A DNA stretch of 47,886 bases from Allobaculum stercoricanis DSM 13633 (GTDB lineage Bacteria; Bacillota_I; Bacilli_A; Erysipelotrichales; Erysipelotrichaceae): NCBI RefSeq assembly GCF_000384195.1, contig NZ_KB913034.1:2004992-2052877 (forward strand). Direction: 5' to 3'. This document shows, in pieces, positions 26,788-35,583 of the stretch. The notes beneath the pieces are model-generated. The model saw nothing but the letters and a program-made list of their open reading frames with translations, did not search any database and was not told where the DNA came from. Numbering within the stretch: position 1 is the stretch's first letter; every line of letters begins with the position of its first letter. The translations under genes and the position numbers were made by a program.

Positions 26788-27411
26788 TTAAATGAGTTCT
26801 AAAATTTCTAATGGATCTTGTAAAACAAGAGACGCATGGATGCCTTCATTGCTAACGCTGCCCCAAGTCGCATAGCCAAAATCAATGCCGGCATTGAGAC
26901 AGACTTTATAGTCGGAAATTGAATCCCCGATATAAATCACTTCGCTTGGTTTTAAATTCATTTTTTCAATCGCCAGTTGGACTGGAATCGGATTTGGTTT
27001 TTGGTAAGGCGTATCGTCGGCTAAAATAGCTACGTCGATATATTGATCGAATCCTTTGGAGACAAAATCGATTTCGTATTGATCACGAAGTTTGGAGCTG
27101 ACAATTGCTTGAACGATATGTTTTTGTTGGCATGTTTTCAAGACATCTTCAACATGAGGATAAGGTGTTGCCCCTTCTTCAAACTCATTGACATATTTAA
27201 CCCAACGGGCATATGTTGTTTCCTTGTCTTGGACGCCCAGCTCTTCCATGACTTTCATTCCAGTATAACCTGTGAAATGATAGAGTCTTTCAATTGGCCA
27301 GTCTTCATTTAGTTCTTCTTGGATAATTCTTTGTAGAGGTACCATGTTCATGCGAAAAGTATCTAAAAGTGTGCAATCAATGTCGTAGATAATTCCTTTA
27401 TATTTCTTCAT
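26788..27411 (-). CDS. HAD family phosphatase, tandem copy B
   Basis: A 207-residue paralogue of the next gene, aligned along its whole length with very high similarity (KKYK..YD.DCTLLDT at the start, GFDQYIDVAIL and YIGDSISDYKVC later). It shares the DxDCT form of motif I. Two ATGs occur in tandem; the second (27411) is better spaced from AAAGGAG and aligns with the start of copy A. The duplication looks fairly old, since the proteins differ mainly in surface residues. Confidence 0.87.
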   Translation of the reverse strand: MKKYKGIIYDIDCTLLDTFRMNMVPLQRIIQEELNEDWPIERLYHFTGYTGMKVMEELGVQDKETTYARWVKYVNEFEEGATPYPHVEDVLKTCQQKHIVQAIVSSKLRDQYEIDFVSKGFDQYIDVAILADDTPYQKPNPIPVQLAIEKMNLKPSEVIYIGDSISDYKVCLNAGIDFGYATWGSVSNEGIHASLVLQDPLEILELI

Positions 27412-27764
27412 CATGTTCTCCTTTTTGGATTCGTTTTCTGAATTGAATATAGTAATCGCATTTTACGCGTAAGTCCATTGTAGGCGATTCAACGAAAAAG
27501 AACAAAACGATTTTGAATGAAAGTGAAATGAATCTTCTATATATCGCGAATCAGATTCAGGGCAAGGAAAAGAAAAGACACATATTTTAAAGGATGTGCC
27601 ATGAATAATATTTGCGATTTGAACAAGATAAATCGTTACAACAAAAAATAGACGTAACCATATCAGTTCTTTGATAGAATGGATTGCGGCTTAAAAATAT
27701 CAAAAAAATAAAATAGAAATGATTTCAGGATTAGAACGAAAAGAAAAAGTGAAAGGAGAATGAA
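27412..27764. other. Divergent control region, no gene seen
   Basis: AT-rich DNA between HAD copy B and the MATE gene. TTGCGG at about 27684 with TAAAAT-like sequence 19 bases later is the best, still weak, promoter for the exporter. Confidence 0.3.
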
Positions 27765-29123
27765 ATGAAACATCAAGTGTCTTTGATTCAAGGTGATTTA
27801 AAACGAGCTATTGTGATTTTTGCGATTCCGTTATTTTTCTCTCAATTATTCCAAACTCTTTATAACACGATGGATACAGTTATTATTGGTCATGTGTTGG
27901 GTGATTTTTCTCTGGCGGCAGTTGGTGCGGTGGCTAGTTTATTTGAATTGATCGTTGGCTTTTGTACAGGATTTGGCCAAGGTCTCGGTGTAATTGCCGC
28001 CCAAAAATTTGGTGCGGGAAATATGAAAGGATTTAGACGAGTTGCAGGGTTATCGATTGAATTGTCGCTTGTGGTCTCGTTTGTTTTAGCAATTGTGGCG
28101 GGATTGAACATGGAAACGATCTTAAATTTCATGCATACATCGAGTGATATTTTCGATCTTTCTTACTCCTATATTATTGTGATTTGTTGGGGATTACCGA
28201 TCACGATCTTTTATAACTTATGTGCCGGCATGTTACGCGCAGCCGGAGATTCCATTACGCCATTGGTAATTTTATTGATCTCTAGTGTGACAAACATTGT
28301 TTTAGACTTATTGTTTATTACGACATTCAATATGGGTGTTGCTGGAACAGCATGGGCGACATTGTTGGCACAATTATTATCGTTAGTGATTTGCGTGATT
28401 TGGATGTTGTTGAAAAAACGGGAATTATTGCCAAGTTTATCCGAAATGAAGTGGGATTCCACTTTAGCGCGTCATTTAACAGAAATGGGATTATCGATGG
28501 CGTTCATGTCGAGTATCGTTTCTGCCGGCACATTGATTTTACAAATCGGCATTAACCAACTCGGAACATTAATCGTCACCGGTCATACGGCAGCGCGTAA
28601 ATTAGTCGGGATGTTGAACTTACCTGTGATTGCTCTTATGCAGGCGTTGTCTTCTTTTGTGGCCCAAAATATTGGTGCCCAACAATATGAACGAGCAGAA
28701 AAAGGAATTGCCTTTGTGAACCGTTTTGGTTTGTATTATTCCATTCTTTTAAGTGTGATCGTCATGTTTGTTGCGCGTTATTTAATCGCTATGATTTCAG
28801 GAAGTACAACGGATGTTGTTTTAGATACGGGAGCGTTGTATTTAAGAACAAATATTCCATTCTTCCCTGTATTGGCTGTTTTATTGGACTTACGAATCTC
28901 CTTGCAGAGTATGTCATTAAAAATCGTGCCCATCATTTCAAGTGTGATCGAATTAGTGGGCAAAATTATATTTACGCTCTTTATCGTTCCAACAGCAGGT
29001 TATCTCGGTATTTGTTTTACGGAACCGGTTGTTTGGATCGCGATGTGTTTATTCTTAGGCTATTTCTATTTACGAAATCGCTTGTTTAAGGAAAACAAGA
29101 TCGCAACGCATATTTTTAGATAA
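27765..29123 (+). CDS. MATE family efflux transporter
   Basis: A 452-residue, 12-span exporter that uses Na+ or H+ gradients to expel drugs or metabolites. Family marks are LFFSQLFQTLYNTMDTVIIGHVLG at spans 1-2, the MLRAAGDSITPL turn after span 4, and the second-half QNIGAQQYERAEKG. AAAGGAG precedes the ATG. It is monocistronic, closed by a strong terminator. The substrate cannot be read from the sequence. Confidence 0.92.
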   Translation: MKHQVSLIQGDLKRAIVIFAIPLFFSQLFQTLYNTMDTVIIGHVLGDFSLAAVGAVASLFELIVGFCTGFGQGLGVIAAQKFGAGNMKGFRRVAGLSIELSLVVSFVLAIVAGLNMETILNFMHTSSDIFDLSYSYIIVICWGLPITIFYNLCAGMLRAAGDSITPLVILLISSVTNIVLDLLFITTFNMGVAGTAWATLLAQLLSLVICVIWMLLKKRELLPSLSEMKWDSTLARHLTEMGLSMAFMSSIVSAGTLILQIGINQLGTLIVTGHTAARKLVGMLNLPVIALMQALSSFVAQNIGAQQYERAEKGIAFVNRFGLYYSILLSVIVMFVARYLIAMISGSTTDVVLDTGALYLRTNIPFFPVLAVLLDLRISLQSMSLKIVPIISSVIELVGKIIFTLFIVPTAGYLGICFTEPVVWIAMCLFLGYFYLRNRLFKENKIATHIFR

Positions 29124-29128
29124 TCGCT

Positions 29129-29166
29129 AAACTCTTCTTGCCAAAATAAGACAAGAAGAGTTTTTT
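29129..29166 (+). terminator. Terminator after the MATE gene
   Basis: AAACTCTTCTTG pairs with CAAGAAGAGTTT around an 11-base loop and is followed by T6. Confidence 0.88.
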
Positions 29167-29286
29167 AAAGCTTTGATGGGGCTTGATTTGGGCATGTTGG
29201 AAAGATAACGATTAAAATAGAGAAAAAGAAAGATGGATTCTTTGAAAAGTGTGATTTCTATTCTTTTTTTAAAGAGGATAAGATCA

Positions 29287-29538
29287 ATGAATATTCGTTA
29301 TACATTTGAAGCCGCACTTCAACAAAGTGCGGCTTATGATGGCCAAAAACAAGTCGGCTTTTGTCGCTTTGATGTCCAGGATCAAACATGGACAATTTTC
29401 ACAACGCATGTTTTAGATGAATATGGCGGACAAGGGATTGCTAAAAAAATGGTTTTGTTGGTTGAACAAGAAGCACAAAAACAAGGTGTAAACCTACAAT
29501 CAACTTGTTGGTATGCGACCAAAATTTTAAAAAATTAA
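29287..29538 (+). CDS. Small GNAT-fold acetyltransferase-like protein
   Basis: An 83-residue protein like the short YjdJ/COG2388 type of N-acetyltransferase. It keeps the core strands (GFCRFDVQDQTWTIFTTHV) and the acetyl-CoA loop GGQGIAKKMV, followed by a final helix and the CWYA-KIL end typical of the group. AGAGGA lies eight bases before the ATG at 29287. The acceptor substrate is unknown. Confidence 0.8.
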   Translation: MNIRYTFEAALQQSAAYDGQKQVGFCRFDVQDQTWTIFTTHVLDEYGGQGIAKKMVLLVEQEAQKQGVNLQSTCWYATKILKN

Positions 29539-29580
29539 AAATGACTTTTCCTTCGATTGAAGAGGGAAAAGTCATTTTTT
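29537..29580. terminator. Bidirectional terminator between the GNAT gene and scrR
   Basis: AAAATGACTTTTCC pairs with GGAAAAGTCATTTT around a 13-base loop, with A and T runs on both sides for the two convergent genes. Confidence 0.88.
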
Positions 29581-29610
29581 GATTTATACCTTTAAAAATT
29601 CATATTTTCT

Positions 29611-30606
29611 TTATTTTTCAAGTTTGCTGACTGATTGTCCGGGATCGAATTCAAAACCGAGGACTTGGAGTTTGGGAACGGCCTGACCTAGGATCATTTG
29701 AACGATAGTGCGAGCACAAAGTTGCCCCGCTTCTTCGTTGGGAAAATGGACTGTGGCTAGAGCAGGGGTGATTAAAGCGCCGACATCGTGGCCACCAAAA
29801 CCGATAATGGAGACATCTTCTGGGACAGACAGATTGTGTAAGCGCGCTTCTTTAAAACAAGCTAAGGCGATTTGATCTGTCGCACAAATGATCAAATCAG
29901 GAGTTCGTTGATCTAAAATGGAACGTGCGACTTCTCGAGCTTGGTCATAGGAGAATGTCGTTTCATTTAATGATAATGATTCGACTTGGGCATGATGAGA
30001 TAAGCCATCCATGACGCCACGTTTTCGTTCATGACCTACCGCAAAGTCGGAGCCATTGACGCCAATATATGTGATGTTGCGATGACCCATTTTTGAGGCA
30101 TATTCCCCAATCGTAAAGCCAGCTTGGTAATCATCATAAATGATTGAAATGCCATAGGGGAATTTTTGCCCCATCACCAAAAATGGAACGGAACTCGATT
30201 TTTGTAGAGCTTGGTGTTCTTGACCAAGATTGGTGGCAATTAACACAATGCCATCGACGCGTAATGAGCGTAAATATTCAATTGCTGCAATCTCTCTTGT
30301 TGATTGATGATCGGTTGTAATGATCAAACAGGCATAACCGAGTTCTCTTAGGGCATTATCCATCGCATTTAAGAGTCGGCCAGTAGAAGGAGAAGTCATA
30401 GTCGGGGCAACTACACCAATCATGCGCGTTTGTTTCGATTTTAAATTGGAAGCGGCAGCACTGGGTTCAAATCCGGTGCGCTCAATAACGGCTTTGATTT
30501 TCTCTTTCGTCTCGTCTTTGACATAACCATTGTTGAAATAGCGAGAAACAGTACTTTTGGATACGCCAGCTTCGCGAGCAATATCGGCAATTGTATATTT
30601 GGACAT
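29611..30606 (-). CDS. scrR: LacI family repressor of the sucrose operon
   Basis: A 331-residue LacI/GalR regulator. The helix-turn-helix is YTIADIAREAGVSKSTVSRY at residues 4-23, the hinge helix follows (AASNLKS), and the rest is a periplasmic-binding-protein-like sugar sensor. GAGGAG precedes ATG 30606; 13 further codons upstream lack a site. The gene lies last in the scr cluster, and operator-like GGAACC palindromes stand before scrA and scrK, so it most likely represses both, with sucrose or fructose phosphate as inducer (inference). Confidence 0.9.
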   Translation of the reverse strand: MSKYTIADIAREAGVSKSTVSRYFNNGYVKDETKEKIKAVIERTGFEPSAAASNLKSKQTRMIGVVAPTMTSPSTGRLLNAMDNALRELGYACLIITTDHQSTREIAAIEYLRSLRVDGIVLIATNLGQEHQALQKSSSVPFLVMGQKFPYGISIIYDDYQAGFTIGEYASKMGHRNITYIGVNGSDFAVGHERKRGVMDGLSHHAQVESLSLNETTFSYDQAREVARSILDQRTPDLIICATDQIALACFKEARLHNLSVPEDVSIIGFGGHDVGALITPALATVHFPNEEAGQLCARTIVQMILGQAVPKLQVLGFEFDPGQSVSKLEK

Positions 30607-30633
30607 AAAACACTCCTCAAAATTTGGATGATT

Positions 30634-30673
30634 CAAAAAACACAAAAACTGCTAAGACAGAATGCCTTAACAG
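30634..30673 (-). terminator. Attenuator-type hairpin between scrK and scrR
   Basis: On the minus strand CTGTTAAG pairs with CTTAGCAG (one mismatch) and is followed by TTTTTGTGTTTTTT. It stands between the scrK stop and the scrR ribosome site and would make scrR the least expressed gene of a read-through transcript. Confidence 0.6.
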
Positions 30674-30687
30674 CGATTGAAAAAACT

Positions 30688-31659
30688 TTATTGATCTAAA
30701 TGGTCTAAAAATTCGCTAACTTCTTTTGCGGTTGGCATAGCCGGGATTGCGCCATGTTTGCGAACGGTTAATGCGGCAACGGCATTGGCATAGCGTGTAA
30801 ATTGTTCCAAAGTATCTAAATCGATTTGATCGAGATCTTGATCACAATGGGCAATTTGATAGAGCATGGCACCCCAGAAAGAATCACCAGCGCCATTCGT
30901 ATCAGCGACTTTGGATTTAAATCCAGCAACGACTCTAGATCCAGCAGCATTCGCAATGAGCGCTCCTTGGCTACCGAGCGTAATCGCAACAACTTTTGGC
31001 CCTTGAGCAAGAAGGGCAGTGGCGGCTTGTTGAGGATCAGTTTGATCAGTTAGCAGTGCGCATTCTTCATCACTGATTTTCATGATGTCGACCATGGGCA
31101 CTAGAGAGCGCATTTGTTCAATTGCCGTTTGTTCATCTGGCCATAATGAAGCACGATAGTTTGGGTCATAGGAGATCGCAACCCCACTCGCTTTAGCAAG
31201 AGCAATTAATTGATGGGTCGTGGAACGAGCAGGTTGATCGGTTAAGGATAAAGATCCACAATGGAAGATTTTTGTGTTTTGAACAGTGGCAGGATCGATT
31301 TCTTCCATGCGAATTTGGGTATCCGCGCCGGGTTTACGACTGAATGAGAATTCTCGTTCGCCTTCTTCATTAATATTCACAAAGGCTAATGTGGTAAAGA
31401 AGTTTGGATCTTCAATGCATTGATGAACATCAATGCCCTCATCTTCTAATACTTTTTTTAACATTGCACCATGCATATCCATGCCGACTTTACCAATAAA
31501 AGCAGGTGTTCCCCCAAGGCGCCGAATGGCGACACAAACGTTAGCGGGTGCACCACCGGGATGTTGGGCAAAAAGGGCGGCATTTGATTCGTTGTTCCCT
31601 TCGCGGGTAAAGTCGATTAAAATTTCTCCAAATGAAGTGATATCGGTTTTCATATTCAT
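30688..31659 (-). CDS. scrK: Fructokinase, PfkB family
   Basis: Phosphorylates the fructose freed from sucrose-6-phosphate to fructose 6-phosphate. The 323-residue protein has the PfkB signatures GGAPANVCVAIRRLGG near residue 35 and DTNGAGDSFWGA near the C-terminus, where the second Asp is the catalytic base. AAAGGA lies before the ATG. It follows scrB on the same strand after a 98-base gap that carries an operator and a possible separate promoter (TTCACG, 17 bases, TAAATA). Confidence 0.93.
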   Translation of the reverse strand: MNMKTDITSFGEILIDFTREGNNESNAALFAQHPGGAPANVCVAIRRLGGTPAFIGKVGMDMHGAMLKKVLEDEGIDVHQCIEDPNFFTTLAFVNINEEGEREFSFSRKPGADTQIRMEEIDPATVQNTKIFHCGSLSLTDQPARSTTHQLIALAKASGVAISYDPNYRASLWPDEQTAIEQMRSLVPMVDIMKISDEECALLTDQTDPQQAATALLAQGPKVVAITLGSQGALIANAAGSRVVAGFKSKVADTNGAGDSFWGAMLYQIAHCDQDLDQIDLDTLEQFTRYANAVAALTVRKHGAIPAMPTAKEVSEFLDHLDQ

Positions 31660-31715
31660 TGTATTTCCTTTTATATTTTATTTAAACGATTGGATAGGTA
31701 TCGTGAATTTTTATT

Positions 31716-31727
31716 GGGATCGGTTCC
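31716..31727 (-). promoter_or_regulatory. ScrR operator-like site before scrK
   Basis: On the minus strand the site reads GGAACCGATCCC, matching the GGAACCGAT core at the scrA promoter. It lies about 57-68 bases before the scrK start. Confidence 0.6.
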
Positions 31728-31757
31728 TTAATATTGTAACCGATAGAGAAGATAAGT

Positions 31758-33206
31758 TTAAGCCAATGTTGGGTCTTCTTTATCCACTTTTTCGCGAATT
31801 TCAAAATGATCATAGCTATAGAAATCGATATCCATGCCCAGATCACTGCTTAAACGCATTTCGGTTTCACCATCGAATAATTGGGTTGTGAGCGCATATT
31901 CCCCTTTGTTAATGAATATTTCTAGAGAACTTGTATCAGACCAAATCGATAAAGAATCAATCGTATCGATTTCAATATGACGAGAGCTTCTGCCATAGCC
32001 TGAAGAACCTAAAGCCAAGGTGAACAGTTTTCCATCATACGTGATTGTACAATCTTTGCGAAGGTGGAGTGTCCAAGCGTTGCCTTGGGGTCTGATTTGT
32101 AGCTCACAGACCACTGAGCCAGGTGTATAGATGGTGTTTTCTTGGATGTCGAAATGAATGTGTTTATTGCGTAGCCCTTCAATTTCTGAAATTGGATATT
32201 GAAAAATCTTATTTTGATGCAAAGTTAATAAGCGGGGTAAAGTGAGCGCGTGTTGCCAGTTTTGTTGAATCGTAGGTTTTGTGTAATCCACATCGGGAAG
32301 TCCCATCCAACCAATCAAAATTCGCCGTCCTGCTTGATCGACAAATGATTGGGGAGCGTAGAAATCAAAACCATGATCTTGTTCGTGAAAGAGGTCGACT
32401 TGTTGGTCAATATCTAAATTACGATCGAGTTCAAAATATCCGTTTTGATATTTCGCTTCATAGTTGTAGCCAACTTGATCGACACCTTGCGGACAAGCAA
32501 ACAAAAAGAGACGACCATCAAGTTCAACAAGATCAGGGCATTCCCACATATAGCCAAAGCGTTGGATAGGCGTGATCGTGGAAACGTGAGTCCAATCGTG
32601 TAAATTCGAACTTTTGAAAATTTCTGCTTGGCCACAAGAGTCTTTGGTTCGAGCCCCTACAACCATATAGTACGCGTGGTTGTAGGCAATCACTTTTGGA
32701 TCGCGAACATGGCAAGACAAATTTTGCGGATAGTCTTTATTTTCAAGAAGAACTTCTTTTGGTGTGAAGTGGAAACCATCTTGGCTCATAGCGTGCATGA
32801 CCCAATGAATACGACCGGAATTGATGTAATCATAATCGCCTTCTAATTTGTTATTTCCAGTATAGAACAGATGCATGATGTCATCTTGAATCAAAGCACT
32901 TCCGGAATAAGAACCTTTGAGGTCGCCAAAATGATCGGGCACAAAGGGGTCGTTTTCTTCTTGATAGTGGATGAAATCCTGGGTGGTGTAATGGCCCCAA
33001 CCACGATGGTCCTGACCAGTGGGATTGCCTGGCGTGTATTGGTAGAAGATGTGGTAAGTATCATGAAATTGACATAAACCATTCGGATCATTAAGCCAAC
33101 CAACAGGCGGCATTAGATGATAAGCAAGACGATTCGGGTCTGCTTTAACTTTATTGCGGTTTTCTTGAGTTTGGGGAGCTGTGAATTCTTGACGGACTTG
33201 GTTCAT
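31758..33206 (-). CDS. scrB: Sucrose-6-phosphate hydrolase (GH32)
   Basis: Splits sucrose-6-phosphate into glucose 6-phosphate and fructose. The 482-residue protein has the five-bladed GH32 propeller and a C-terminal beta sandwich. The catalytic triad is visible: Asp40 in WLNDPNG (nucleophile), Asp169 in RDPK (transition-state stabiliser) and Glu222 in ECPDL (acid/base). No signal peptide is present, which fits an intracellular enzyme acting on the PTS product. AAGGAG precedes the ATG. Confidence 0.95.
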   Translation of the reverse strand: MNQVRQEFTAPQTQENRNKVKADPNRLAYHLMPPVGWLNDPNGLCQFHDTYHIFYQYTPGNPTGQDHRGWGHYTTQDFIHYQEENDPFVPDHFGDLKGSYSGSALIQDDIMHLFYTGNNKLEGDYDYINSGRIHWVMHAMSQDGFHFTPKEVLLENKDYPQNLSCHVRDPKVIAYNHAYYMVVGARTKDSCGQAEIFKSSNLHDWTHVSTITPIQRFGYMWECPDLVELDGRLFLFACPQGVDQVGYNYEAKYQNGYFELDRNLDIDQQVDLFHEQDHGFDFYAPQSFVDQAGRRILIGWMGLPDVDYTKPTIQQNWQHALTLPRLLTLHQNKIFQYPISEIEGLRNKHIHFDIQENTIYTPGSVVCELQIRPQGNAWTLHLRKDCTITYDGKLFTLALGSSGYGRSSRHIEIDTIDSLSIWSDTSSLEIFINKGEYALTTQLFDGETEMRLSSDLGMDIDFYSYDHFEIREKVDKEDPTLA

Positions 33207-33244
33207 CGGTAATTCTCCTTAAGAGTAAATTTCAATAGATTGAT

Positions 33245-33273
33245 CGCCATACAGTAAATAAGACTGTATGGCG
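33245..33273 (-). other. Intercistronic stem-loop between scrA and scrB
   Basis: CGCCATACAGT and ACTGTATGGCG form a perfect 11-base stem with a seven-base loop. No T-run follows on the scr strand, so it is not a standard terminator. It may protect or punctuate the scrA and scrB messages after processing. Confidence 0.65.
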
Positions 33274-33323
33274 TTTCAATCAAAATAGGGGGATCGAGAA
33301 ATATTCCTATCGGGAAAGTTGGA

Positions 33324-35246
33324 TTAATCGAGAGTGAGGACAAGTTGGCCAGCGCAAACTGGACTTGTGCTTACAGGGGTGGAAATTGGTTTATTTGTGA
33401 TCACTACTGGTGTCTCAATGGATAAGCCAGCGGCTTTAATTTGTGCAAAGTCAACATGACCTAACAGTTGACCAGCTTGGACTTTATCGCCTTGTTGAAC
33501 CGATATTTCAAACGGTTTTCCTTCAAGTGTGACTGTATCCATCCCAATATGGATCAGCAGTTGGGTACCATTTTCTGTTTGAATGCCAAGGGCATGGCGA
33601 GTAGGGAAGATAAAGGTGACTTCCCCAGTTACAGGAGAGTAAAAGTTGTTTTCAGTAGGAATGATCACAAAGCCATCTCCCATAGCTTTAGAAGCAAATG
33701 CTTCATCATGACATTGATCGAGAGGTTTAACATCACCAACAAATGGGGCATAAATCGCATGATCTTGAGCTTGATCGATAACGATGGAAGGAACTTTGGC
33801 AGTTTGTGTTTCTTGTGATTCTTGGACTGCGACTTGTTTTTCTTTGCGTGCTTGGTGTTTTGTGAAAACTAAAGTCAGGATGAAAGATGTTGCCATGGAG
33901 AGGGCTAAACCGATAAAGAAGTTGAGCCAACTTTGAGGGGCAATGGAGATAAATCCAGGTAATCCAGCAGCACCAAGTGCTAATGCTAAAGTATGGGTTC
34001 CAGCAATCCATGCAGAACCAACAGCAGAACCGATAATTGCGGCATAGAATGGGTATTTCAATTTCAATGTGACCCCAAACATAGCGGGTTCAGTAATGCC
34101 GAGTAATGCAGATATACCAGATGCAGAGCAGATTGATTTCATCTTTTCATCTTTTGTCACTAACAATACCGCTAATACCGCAGCACCTTGAGCAACGTTA
34201 TTCATTGAAGCGGTCGGAAAAATGAATGATCCACCAGTTGTTTGTGCCGCGGAAATCAATTGGGTTTCAATTGCGGAAAAAGAGTGGTGCATTCCAGTGA
34301 TTGTAATAGGGGCATACAATAATCCAAAAATAGCGCCTCCAATAAATCCTAATGTGGAGTAAATCCAACTTAATCCATAAGCGAGCCAGTCACCGGCTAT
34401 ACGCATTGCAGGTCCGACAAATAAGAAGGTTAAGACGGACGTGATCAAGATAGATAAAAGAGGAGTTGTTAAGTTATCTAACCAACTAGGTGTGATTTTG
34501 CGTAAACGTTTTTCAATGTTGGCAAGAATCCAAGACACCACTAAGACAGGAAGAACAGTTCCTTGATAACCAATGGCTTGAACTTCTAAACCAAACCAGT
34601 TCCATGATGGAATTGTTTGGGCACCTGCTAATGCATAAGCATTTAATAATTCTGGGTGAACCATAATCATACCCATTGCGGCACCTAAATAAGGGTTTCC
34701 GCCAAATTTCTTTGTTGCAGAAATTCCAATTAATACAGGTAAGAATGTGAAAGGTGCGTTGGCACATAAGTTGATGAAGCTTGCAACGCCCGCAAATTCC
34801 GGCATGATTTCAATTAAAGATTTACCGGTAACGAATAAACCCTCTGCGGTTAAAACGTTGTTTAATCCCATCAATAAACCACCAGCAACAATGGCAGGGA
34901 TGATTGGAACGAAAATATCTGAGAGCACTTTGACAAAGCGCATGATCGGATTTCCTTCTTTAGATTCATTTGGTTCTTCAACTTGAACGTGTGTGGATAA
35001 GTGAGCTTGTTTTAAGACTTCGTCAGTTACGAGATTCACAGTTCCGGAACCGAGTATGATTTGATATTGATCGTTTGCTAAAAATACGCCTTTAACTTGA
35101 TCGATATCTGTGATTTTGTCTTCATTGACTTTGTTGTAGTCTTTTAGACGCAGACGTAAACGGGTAGCGCAATGTACGGCAGAAAGAATATTCTCTTGAC
35201 CGCCAACATTTTGAATGATGCTTTTTGCGATTTTCGAGTAGTCCAT
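33324..35246 (-). CDS. scrA: Sucrose-specific PTS enzyme IIBCA
   Basis: Imports sucrose and phosphorylates it to sucrose-6-phosphate. The 640-residue protein carries an IIB domain (about 1-85, phosphorylated Cys26 in AVHCATRLRLRL), an IIC domain with about ten spans (about 105-460, with the typical GITEPAMFGV loop) and a C-terminal IIA domain whose active His is in LLIHIGMDTV. The order B-C-A fits the glucose/sucrose/beta-glucoside superfamily; neighbours scrB and scrK fix sucrose as the substrate. AAGGAG precedes the ATG. Confidence 0.93.
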   Translation of the reverse strand: MDYSKIAKSIIQNVGGQENILSAVHCATRLRLRLKDYNKVNEDKITDIDQVKGVFLANDQYQIILGSGTVNLVTDEVLKQAHLSTHVQVEEPNESKEGNPIMRFVKVLSDIFVPIIPAIVAGGLLMGLNNVLTAEGLFVTGKSLIEIMPEFAGVASFINLCANAPFTFLPVLIGISATKKFGGNPYLGAAMGMIMVHPELLNAYALAGAQTIPSWNWFGLEVQAIGYQGTVLPVLVVSWILANIEKRLRKITPSWLDNLTTPLLSILITSVLTFLFVGPAMRIAGDWLAYGLSWIYSTLGFIGGAIFGLLYAPITITGMHHSFSAIETQLISAAQTTGGSFIFPTASMNNVAQGAAVLAVLLVTKDEKMKSICSASGISALLGITEPAMFGVTLKLKYPFYAAIIGSAVGSAWIAGTHTLALALGAAGLPGFISIAPQSWLNFFIGLALSMATSFILTLVFTKHQARKEKQVAVQESQETQTAKVPSIVIDQAQDHAIYAPFVGDVKPLDQCHDEAFASKAMGDGFVIIPTENNFYSPVTGEVTFIFPTRHALGIQTENGTQLLIHIGMDTVTLEGKPFEISVQQGDKVQAGQLLGHVDFAQIKAAGLSIETPVVITNKPISTPVSTSPVCAGQLVLTLD

Positions 35247-35297
35247 ATGTTCTCCTTGTTTTTTTCTCTTTTCTGAGTGAGTTCTGATGAAATTAGT

Positions 35298-35315
35298 TAT
35301 GGAACCGATTTCACA
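35298..35315 (-). promoter_or_regulatory. ScrR operator-like site, downstream copy at scrA
   Basis: TGGAACCGATTTCA is an imperfect palindrome centred about 30 bases from the promoter-overlapping copy, that is, about three helical turns. Confidence 0.6.
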
Positions 35316-35320
35316 ATCAA

Positions 35321-35349
35321 AGTATAGTATGGAACCGGTACCGTGTCAA
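35321..35349 (-). promoter_or_regulatory. scrA promoter with operator in the spacer
   Basis: On the minus strand TTGACA (35349-35344), exactly 17 bases, then TATACT (35326-35321). The spacer contains CGGTACCGGTTCCATA, a near-perfect LacI-type palindrome (GGTACC-GGTTCC), so a bound repressor would block RNA polymerase. Confidence 0.85.
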
Positions 35350-35440
35350 CGTTCAAAAATAAAAAATATTAAAAGTTAAAATCTTCAATTATTTGGAATA
35401 TTAAAGTGTTTGCCCGTTAATAACTCGATAAATTGATGTG

Positions 35441-35452
35441 GGAACGGTTCTA
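35441..35452. promoter_or_regulatory. Distal ScrR operator-like site
   Basis: GGAACGGTTCT resembles the scr operators with one base less in the middle. It lies about 110 bases upstream of the scrA promoter and overlaps a plus-strand TATAAT. It could support DNA looping or belong to a weak divergent promoter. Confidence 0.45.
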
Positions 35453-35547
35453 TAATTGTTTCGAAATGAAAATATAGAGCTAAGATCTATCCTCTTGAAT
35501 AAAAAATGAGTCTGTCTTGTAAGCGACATAATAAAACGGGCGTGAAT

Positions 35548-35577
35548 GTTGACGAGTCAACAAAGTGGAAATACACT
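35548..35577 (+). promoter_or_regulatory. marR promoter with MarR-type operator over the -35 box
   Basis: GTTGACGAGTCAAC (35548-35561) is a perfect palindrome containing the -35 box TTGACG. Exactly 17 bases later comes TACACT (35572-35577). Transcription would start about seven bases on, at or next to the marR ATG (35584). The same arrangement precedes the second DegV gene. Confidence 0.75.
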
Positions 35578-35583
35578 TAATTT

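Noticed and set aside
34993..35001. DnaA box TGTGGATAA
   Set aside because: A single copy inside the scrA coding region; no cluster and no replication genes, so not an origin.
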